NCBI RefSeq assembly: GCF_018760365.1
Contig: NZ_JAHIAB010000014.1
Span: 1-64,000, forward strand
Source: Pseudooceanicola endophyticus
GTDB taxonomy: Bacteria > Pseudomonadota > Alphaproteobacteria > Rhodobacterales > Rhodobacteraceae
Length of the DNA: 64,000 nt
Reading direction: 5' to 3'
Positions 58,389 to 64,000 of this stretch are shown here, in pieces. Below the pieces are notes generated by a model that saw nothing but the letters and a program-made list of their open reading frames with translations, was not told where the DNA came from and did not search any database. Position numbers and translations under genes: made by a program. Positions within the stretch are counted from its first letter, which is position 1. Each line of letters begins with the position of its first letter.

Positions 58389-59816
58389 ATGGACTTTCTT
58401 GAAATGATCTTCGGCAAGATCGGAGACCTGACCTGGGGCTGGTCGCTGATCCCGATCCTGGTGGTTTTCGGCTGCTTCATCACCCTGGCCACCGGCTTCG
58501 TGCAATTCCGCTACTTCGGGCGGATGTTCCGGGTGCTGAGCCGGGCGAACAATTCCGCCGATCCCAACCGCATCTCGGCGCGCGAGGCGCTGCTGGTGTC
58601 GGTCGGGGGCCGCGTCGGCGGCGGCAATATCGCGGGTGTCGCGGTGGCGATCACGCTGGGCGGCCCCGGTGCCGTGTTCTGGATGTGGGCGGTGGCACTG
58701 GTCGGAATGGCGACCAGCCTTGTCGAATGCTCCATCGCGCAGCTTTTCAAGCGCAAGGTCGGTGAGCACAGCTTCCGCGGCGGTCCGGCCCGCGCCATCC
58801 TGCACGGCCTTGGCCCGCAGTTCCGCTGGCTGGCGGTGATCTACGCGATCTGCCTGATCGCGGCTTTCGGCCTGGGCTTCAACGCCTTCCAGGGCAACAC
58901 CGTGGCCGGCGCCATCCAGGACAGCCTCGGCATCGACCGGCTGTGGTCGGGCATCGCGCTGGCAATCGCCTCGGGGATCATCATCTTCGGCGGCATCCAC
59001 CGCATCGCCAAGGCTTCGGACGTGATCGTGCCGATCATGGCGGTGGGCTATCTGGCACTGGCGCTGCTGGTCATCCTGCTGCACATCGCAGAGGTGCCCC
59101 ATGTCTTCATGACCATCGTCAACAATGCCTTCGGCATTGAGCAGGCGGTCGGCGGCGGCATGGGCGCCGCGCTGGCACAGGGCCTGCGCCGCGGCCTGTT
59201 CTCGAACGAGGCGGGCCTGGGCTCGGCGCCGAACGTGGCGGCCACCGCAGAGGTGCGCCACCCGATCAGCCAGGGCATCACGCAGTCCTTCTCGGTCTTC
59301 ATCGACACCATTGTGATCTGCTCCTGCACCGCGTTCATCATCCTGCTGGGCGATGTCTACGTGCCGGGGGCGGAAAACATCGACGGCGTGGTGCTGACCC
59401 AGCAATCGCTGGTCTCGCTGCTGGGCGGTTGGGCGCAGTACTACCTGACGGCGGCAATCCTGCTCTTCTCGTTCTCCTCGATCATCTACAACTACTACCT
59501 GGGCGAAAATGCCCTGACGGTGCTGTGGAAGACCCCGGTGGCGATCCTGGTCTTCCGCATGGCGATCATCGTCATCGTCTTCGTGGGCGCGGTCGCCCCC
59601 GGCGCGACCTCGGTCTTCTTCTTCTCGGACCCGATGATGGGCGTGCTGGCGCTGGTGAACCTGCTGGTCATCATGATGCTGTTCCCGGTGGCGCTGCGGC
59701 TGCTGCGCGACTTCCACGGCCAGCTCAAGGCCGGGGTGGATCGCCCGCTGCTGAACCCCGACGACTACGCGGACCTCGACATCGACCGCGAGGCCTGGCG
59801 CCTCCCGGCCGAGTAA
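58389..59816 (+). CDS. AGCS-family sodium:alanine/glycine symporter
   Basis: This 475-aa inner-membrane symporter has about 11 helices. Family signatures are VGGRVGGGNIAGVAVAI near the N-terminus (the usual form is G-GNI-GV-AI), a central LFSNEAGLGSAPNVAATA loop, and LFSFSSIIYNYYLGENAL near the C-terminus. It couples sodium to uptake of alanine, glycine or related amino acids. Start after GGAGG. It is monocistronic, closed by a strong terminator, and divergent from the HTH regulator with 145 bases between. Confidence 0.88.
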   Translation: MDFLEMIFGKIGDLTWGWSLIPILVVFGCFITLATGFVQFRYFGRMFRVLSRANNSADPNRISAREALLVSVGGRVGGGNIAGVAVAITLGGPGAVFWMWAVALVGMATSLVECSIAQLFKRKVGEHSFRGGPARAILHGLGPQFRWLAVIYAICLIAAFGLGFNAFQGNTVAGAIQDSLGIDRLWSGIALAIASGIIIFGGIHRIAKASDVIVPIMAVGYLALALLVILLHIAEVPHVFMTIVNNAFGIEQAVGGGMGAALAQGLRRGLFSNEAGLGSAPNVAATAEVRHPISQGITQSFSVFIDTIVICSCTAFIILLGDVYVPGAENIDGVVLTQQSLVSLLGGWAQYYLTAAILLFSFSSIIYNYYLGENALTVLWKTPVAILVFRMAIIVIVFVGAVAPGATSVFFFSDPMMGVLALVNLLVIMMLFPVALRLLRDFHGQLKAGVDRPLLNPDDYADLDIDREAWRLPAE

Positions 59817-59842
59817 GCCGATTCCGATCCGCGCAGTGAGAA

Positions 59843-59870
59843 GGGGCCGCAGTGACAGCGGCCCCTTTTT
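59843..59870 (+). terminator. Intrinsic terminator after the AGCS symporter
   Basis: GGGGCCGC (59843-59850) and GCGGCCCC (59858-59865) form a perfect 8-bp stem with a 7-nt loop, followed by TTTTT (59866-59870). It lies between the symporter stop and the convergent aldehyde dehydrogenase stop at 59889. Confidence 0.9.
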
Positions 59871-59888
59871 CATGTCCGCAAGGCGCCC

Positions 59889-61313
59889 TCAGTGGGCGAT
59901 CATCACATGGCGCACGGCGGAATAATCCTCCAGCGCGTAGCTCGACATGTCCTTGCCGTAGCCCGATTGCTTCATGCCGCCATGGGGCATCTCGTTGGTC
60001 AGCATGAAGTGGGTGTTCACCCAGGTGCAGCCATATTGCAGCCGAGAGGCCACCTGCATCCCCCTGCCCACGTCCCGCGTCCAGACCGAGGAGGCAAGCC
60101 CGTAATCGCTGTCATTGGCCCAGTCGATCGCCTGATCGGCACTGTCGAACCGCGTGACCGAGACGACGGGGCCAAAGACCTCGCGGCGGACGATCTCGTC
60201 GCTTTGCAGGGCACCGGCGATGACGGTGGGCTGGTAGAAGAAGCCCGGCCCCTCGGGGATGGCGCCGCCGGTCGTCACCTCGATATGGGCGGCCTCGCGG
60301 GCGCGGGCGACGAAGCTGGCCACCCGGTCGCGCTGACGAAGCGAGATCAGCGGCCCGATCTCGTTCAGGCTGTCATCGCCCTCGCCGTAGCGGATCGAGG
60401 CAACCTGATCGCTGAGCGCGGCCACGAAACGGTCGTAGATTCCGGACTGCACGTAGATCCGGCAAGCGGCGGTGCAGTCCTGCCCGGCGTTGTAATAGCC
60501 GAAGGCGCGCAGCCCCTCGACCGTGGCCTCAAGATCGGCATCGTCGAAGACCAGCACCGGGGCCTTGCCGCCGAGTTCCAGATGGGTGCGCTTGATGGTC
60601 TTGTTGGCGGCCTCCAGGATCTTGCGCCCCGTCGCGATATCCCCGGTAAGCGAGATCATTGCCACCCCGGGATGGTTGATCAGCGCTGAGCCCACCGTCT
60701 CGCCCCGCCCAAGCACGATGTTGACCACCCCTTCGGGCAGCACCTCGGCAAAGATCCGGGCCATGGCCAGCGCGCTCAGCGGGGTCTGTTCGGAGGGCTT
60801 GAAGACCACGGTATTGCCGGCGCCAAGCGCCGGGGCCAGCTTCCAGGCCATCATCATCAGCGGATAGTTCCAGGGCGCGATGGAGGCGACGACGCCGATG
60901 GGATCGCGCCGGATCATCGAGGTATGCCCCTCAAGGTATTCGCCCGCCACAGGCCCGGTCATGCAGCGCACGGCCCCGGCGAAGAAGCGGAAACAATCGA
61001 CGATGGCGGGCAGTTCGTCCCCCAGGGCCAGGGCGCCGGGCTTGCCGCAGTTCAGCGCCTCAAGTGCCGCAAGGCTTTCCGCCTCGGCCTCGATCCGCTC
61101 GGCGATCTTCAGCAGGTAGCCCGAGCGCACGGCGGGCGTGGTGCGCGCCCAGCCCGGGAAGGCCTTCTGCGCTGCGGCCACCGCCTCGGAGACCTGCGCG
61201 ATGGAGGCCTCCGGCAGGGTGGTGATCACTTCGCCGGTGCGCGGATCAAGGATCGCTTCCTCGGTTTCCGTGCCCGTCACCAGCCGGGCGCCGATCAGCA
61301 TCTGGGTGTCCAT
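59889..61313 (-). CDS. Aldehyde dehydrogenase, gamma-aminobutyraldehyde dehydrogenase-like
   Basis: This 474-aa NAD(P)-dependent aldehyde dehydrogenase has [18 protein letters not shown] (cofactor-site block), the general-base Glu in [10 protein letters not shown] (about residue 250) and the nucleophile Cys in [11 protein letters not shown] (about 285). Sequence style ([23 protein letters not shown]) and its place after a PotABC-like transporter match the PatD/YdcW gamma-aminobutyraldehyde dehydrogenase of the ydcSTUVW arrangement. It likely oxidises aminoaldehydes from polyamine degradation to amino acids such as GABA. Confidence 0.85.
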   Translation of the reverse strand: MDTQMLIGARLVTGTETEEAILDPRTGEVITTLPEASIAQVSEAVAAAQKAFPGWARTTPAVRSGYLLKIAERIEAEAESLAALEALNCGKPGALALGDELPAIVDCFRFFAGAVRCMTGPVAGEYLEGHTSMIRRDPIGVVASIAPWNYPLMMMAWKLAPALGAGNTVVFKPSEQTPLSALAMARIFAEVLPEGVVNIVLGRGETVGSALINHPGVAMISLTGDIATGRKILEAANKTIKRTHLELGGKAPVLVFDDADLEATVEGLRAFGYYNAGQDCTAACRIYVQSGIYDRFVAALSDQVASIRYGEGDDSLNEIGPLISLRQRDRVASFVARAREAAHIEVTTGGAIPEGPGFFYQPTVIAGALQSDEIVRREVFGPVVSVTRFDSADQAIDWANDSDYGLASSVWTRDVGRGMQVASRLQYGCTWVNTHFMLTNEMPHGGMKQSGYGKDMSSYALEDYSAVRHVMIAH

Positions 61314-61327
61314 GTTGGGGTCCTTCT

Positions 61328-62137
61328 CTATTTGTCGGAACCGGCGGTCTGCGCGCCGTCACGGGTCAGGTAATAGGCGGCCAGGATCGGCAGGATCGTC
61401 ACGATCACCACCGCCATGGCCACCACGTTTGTCACCGGACGCTGGCGCGGGCGCACCAGCTCTTCCAGCATCCAGATCGGCAGGGTCGTCTGGTTGCCGG
61501 CGGTGAAGGTGGTCACGATCACCTCGTCGAAGCTGAGCGCGAAGGCCAGCATCCCGCCCGCCAGCAGCGCCGTGGCAATATTGGGCAGGATCACCATCCG
61601 GAAGGTCTGAAGACCGTCGGCCCCCAGATCCATCGCGGCATCAATCAGCGCGCCCGAGGTACGGCGGAACCGCGCGACGGCGTTGTTGTAGACGATGACG
61701 ATGCAGAAGGTCGCGTGGCCCAGCACGATGGTCCAGGTGCTGAAGGGAACGTCCAGCAGCGCGAAGGCCGAGCGCAGCGAGATGCCGGTGATGATCCCCG
61801 GCAGCGCAATGGGCAGGATCACCAGAAGCGAGATCGCCTCGCGGCCAAAGAAGCGCGATCGCGACACCGCCGCAGCCGTCAACGTGCCCAGCACCAGCGC
61901 CACCACGGTCGAGATCGCGGCGACCTTCAGCGACAGGCCAAGCGCCTGCCAGACATCGGGCCGGTGCAGCGTGACGCCGATCCATTTCACGGTGAAGCCC
62001 GGGGGCGGCCACTGAAAGCTCTTCTCCTCGCTGGAGAAGGCATAGAGGAAGATCAGCGCGATAGGCGCGAGCAGGAAGACCAGCCCCGCGGCGGCGGCCA
62101 GGGTCAGGGCCAGGGGCGGGCGGCGCTCAGAGGGCAT
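61328..62137 (-). CDS. Polyamine-type ABC transporter permease (YdcV/PotC-like)
   Basis: This 269-aa permease has six helices and the binding-protein-dependent coupling motif [22 protein letters not shown] (EAA loop). A periplasmic [18 protein letters not shown] segment is typical of PotC/YdcV. The start at 62137 follows GGGAG and overlaps the preceding permease by 11 bases. It works with the permease and ATPase encoded upstream; the periplasmic binding protein is not in the window. Confidence 0.88.
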   Translation of the reverse strand: MPSERRPPLALTLAAAAGLVFLLAPIALIFLYAFSSEEKSFQWPPPGFTVKWIGVTLHRPDVWQALGLSLKVAAISTVVALVLGTLTAAAVSRSRFFGREAISLLVILPIALPGIITGISLRSAFALLDVPFSTWTIVLGHATFCIVIVYNNAVARFRRTSGALIDAAMDLGADGLQTFRMVILPNIATALLAGGMLAFALSFDEVIVTTFTAGNQTTLPIWMLEELVRPRQRPVTNVVAMAVVIVTILPILAAYYLTRDGAQTAGSDK

Positions 62138-63074
62138 CGAAAGCTCCCATCCGGCGGGCACCCCAGAGATAAAGCCCCATGACCACGATCGGCACCACGG
62201 TGAAGGCGGCGGCCAGGGGGATGTTGCCGGCGGTGCCGTGCTGAAGATAGACCGCCTGCCCCAGGAACAGCCGGGAATTGCCGATGATCTGCGGCACGAT
62301 GTAATCCCCCAGCGTCAGCGAGAAGGTGAAGATCGACCCGGCCACCATGCCCGGCAGCGCCAGCGGCAGGATGATCATGCGAAAGCTCTGGCCGGGATGG
62401 GCGCCCAGATCGGCAGCGGCTTCGATCAGGCCGGGGGGCACGCGTACCAGCGCGGCCTGAAGCGGCATGATCATGTAGGGCAGCCAGATATAGAGGAAGA
62501 CCAGAAAGGTGCCCGCATAGCTGACCGACAGGGAATTGCCGCCGATCACCGGAAGGCCAAGGAAGGCGTCCAGGGCCCAGGTCAGGTGCAGCTTGGCGAA
62601 GATCCAGTTCAGGATCCCCTCTTTCGCCAGTACCAGCTTCCAAGCGTAGACCTTGACCAGGTAGCTGGACCAGAGCGGCAGCATGACCCCGACGTAGAAC
62701 AGCGCCTTCCAGATCCCCCGGGCATAGCGGGCCGCGAAATAGGCGATGGGAAAGGCCATTACCGCCGCCGCAAGCGTCACCGCCCCCGCCATCACCACCG
62801 TGCGCAGCAGGATGTCGAGGTTCGCGGGCCGCAGCAGCTCCCCGTAGGTCTTCAGGGTGAATTCCCGCACCACCATCCCCGAGAATTCGTCGATGGAGAA
62901 GAAGCTCTGGATCAGCAGGGCGATCAGGGCGCCGACATAGACGATGCCCAGCCAGAGCGTGATCGGCAGCACCATCAGGAAGACGAACATGCGCGGGCGG
63001 CGCAGGAGGCGATCCGCAAGGCGCGGCAGCAGCCCGGGGCGCGGCGCGAAGATCGCGGGGGCCTCTGTGCTCAT
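62127..63074 (-). CDS. Polyamine-type ABC transporter permease (YdcU/PotB-like)
   Basis: This 315-aa permease has six helices and an N-terminal cytoplasmic extension. Features are [21 protein letters not shown] near residue 60-80 (the PotB/YdcU periplasmic signature) and the EAA loop [24 protein letters not shown]. It forms the transmembrane heterodimer with the downstream permease. Its ATG overlaps the ATPase stop (ATGA). Confidence 0.88.
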   Translation of the reverse strand: MSTEAPAIFAPRPGLLPRLADRLLRRPRMFVFLMVLPITLWLGIVYVGALIALLIQSFFSIDEFSGMVVREFTLKTYGELLRPANLDILLRTVVMAGAVTLAAAVMAFPIAYFAARYARGIWKALFYVGVMLPLWSSYLVKVYAWKLVLAKEGILNWIFAKLHLTWALDAFLGLPVIGGNSLSVSYAGTFLVFLYIWLPYMIMPLQAALVRVPPGLIEAAADLGAHPGQSFRMIILPLALPGMVAGSIFTFSLTLGDYIVPQIIGNSRLFLGQAVYLQHGTAGNIPLAAAFTVVPIVVMGLYLWGARRMGAFDAL

Positions 63075-64000
63075 GCCTCGGCCTCCAGCAGGTGCAGATG
63101 CTCGGGCGACCAGGCGATACGCACCTCGGCTCCCGCCTCGGGCGCGGCCTGCTGGGCGGGGATCAGCGCGCTCAGCCTCTGGCCGCGCAGCTCCAGCGTC
63201 AGCTTGGTCACGCGGCCATGGAAGAAGCGCCCGGTGACCCGCGCCGCCTGCCCCGCCGGATCCAGCCGGATATCCTCGGGCCGCAGGGAGGCCCACTGGC
63301 CGGGCGCGCCGATGCCCGCGACCTCGGCCGGGATGACATTGGACGAGCCCACGAAATCCGCCACAAAGCGCGAGGCCGGGCGGCGGTAGATCTGCGCCGG
63401 GGTGCCCAGCTGGCGGATGCGCCCCTCGGCAAAGACGGCAACGCGGTCGGCCAGCGACAGCGCCTCGTCCTGATCATGGGTCACCAGAACGAAGGTCAGC
63501 CCCAGCCGCGCCTGAAGCGCGCGCAGCTCTTCCTGCATCTGTTCGCGCAGTTTCAGGTCAAGCGCGCCCAGCGGTTCGTCCAGCAGCACCACCCGGGGCC
63601 GGTTGATCAGCGCGCGCGCCAGGGCAACGCGCTGGCGCTGACCGCCCGACAGCTCTCCGGCGCGGCGGGCGCCGAAGCCCGACAGCTCGACCAGCGCAAG
63701 GGCCTCTTCGGCGGCGGCGTGGCGTTCCCGCCGCCCCATGCCGCGCACCCGCAGCCCGAAGGCCACGTTGTCGCGCACGTTCATGTGCGGAAACAGCGCG
63801 TAGTTCTGGAACACGGTATTCACGTTGCGCAGGTAGGGCGGCACGCCCCGCGCGGAAGTTCCGAAGATCTCGATCTCGCCGGCGGTGGGCTGTTCGAAGC
63901 CCGCGATCAGCCGCAGGCAGGTGGTCTTGCCAGAGCCCGATGGCCCCAGCATGGCAAAGAATTCCCCGTCGCGGATCGCCAGATCGACCCTATCGACGGC
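63071..64000 (-). CDS. Polyamine-type ABC transporter ATPase (YdcT/PotA-like), 5' end outside window
   Basis: This partial gene (310 codons in the window) reads through the window edge; the ATG at 63952 lies at the Walker A and is not the start. Walker A is GPSGSGKTT, Q-loop VFQNYALFPHM, signature LSGGQRQR, Walker B VVLLDEP, H-loop VTHDQ, with a C-terminal TOBE domain (about the last 70 residues). PotA/YdcT ATPases drive polyamine or polyamine-like import. The upstream codons (AVDRVDLAIRDGEFFAM) continue the ABC fold, confirming 5' truncation by the window. Confidence 0.9.
   Translation of the reverse strand, partial: AVDRVDLAIRDGEFFAMLGPSGSGKTTCLRLIAGFEQPTAGEIEIFGTSARGVPPYLRNVNTVFQNYALFPHMNVRDNVAFGLRVRGMGRRERHAAAEEALALVELSGFGARRAGELSGGQRQRVALARALINRPRVVLLDEPLGALDLKLREQMQEELRALQARLGLTFVLVTHDQDEALSLADRVAVFAEGRIRQLGTPAQIYRRPASRFVADFVGSSNVIPAEVAGIGAPGQWASLRPEDIRLDPAGQAARVTGRFFHGRVTKLTLELRGQRLSALIPAQQAAPEAGAEVRIAWSPEHLHLLEAEA

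Noticed and set aside
1-64000. CRISPR arrays, rRNA genes, prophage or integrase genes, origin-like iterons
   Set aside because: No regularly spaced repeats, rRNA or phage signatures were seen when reading both strands; the only RNA gene found is tRNA-Ser.

Overview
The window is high-GC chromosomal DNA with dense operons, many ATGA-type stop/start overlaps and consistently alphaproteobacterial gene content: tripartite tricarboxylate transporters, an Isp-type [NiFe] hydrogenase, YdcZ-type DMT pairs and MmyB-like XRE regulators. It looks like a member of the Rhodobacterales (Paracoccaceae/Roseobacteraceae type). This is inferred from gene content and style; no 16S or marker gene is present.

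Left end (1-3.2 kb): an AT-richer accessory patch with the 5' end of an IS transposase, a small conserved protein, a PrxQ-type peroxiredoxin, a SEC-C/HNH-like zinc protein and a decayed GNAT acetyltransferase. 3.2-14.4 kb: ordinary metabolic and transport genes. These are a divergent SDR/XRE-regulator pair, a Na/Pi cotransporter, DoxX, a GntP permease with a patatin-like lipase, and a LysR regulator divergent from two YdcZ transporters and an MFS transporter. A gene-free stretch of about 1.07 kb follows.

Centre (15.5-39.9 kb): a large, contiguous, one-strand biosynthetic gene cluster that I do not recognise as any described pathway. It encodes three FabH/KAS III-like condensing enzymes with an intact Cys-His-His set and two KAS-like proteins without the active-site Cys. 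It also has three carrier proteins, three AMP-forming ligases/adenylation enzymes and three acyl-CoA-dehydrogenase-type proteins (one full length, one C-terminal fragment, one fused to a PLP decarboxylase). The remainder is a P450 homologue whose heme-ligand cysteine is Arg, a FAD oxidoreductase, a luciferase-like flavin monooxygenase, a 4'-phosphopantetheinyl transferase, a MATE exporter and an MFP-ABC exporter. A membrane-anchored AraC regulator lies just downstream. The likely logic (inference) is: amino acid activation, loading on carrier proteins, carrier-bound decarboxylation and desaturation, KAS III condensation, flavin tailoring and export. Intergenic regions ahead of the two likely transcription units share ATGCAGGA-type repeats with the same 25-nt arm spacing.

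41-48.5 kb: a small secreted protein, then a LysR/DUF3237 pair divergent from tctC-hydrolase-tctC-tctB-tctA, with two tandem hairpins between tctC and tctB. 48.5-51.1 kb: a glyoxalase-related small protein, tRNA-Ser(TGA), and a fumarate-reductase-type flavoprotein behind an FNR-like box. 51.2-57.4 kb: a hydrogenase operon in the order hupD-type protease, HupH C-terminal domain protein, hynS-isp1-isp2-hynL, with a divergent hypC. 57.4-64 kb: an XRE regulator, an AGCS amino acid/sodium symporter and a YdcTUV-type polyamine ABC transporter with a gamma-aminobutyraldehyde-dehydrogenase-like ALDH, cut by the window edge.
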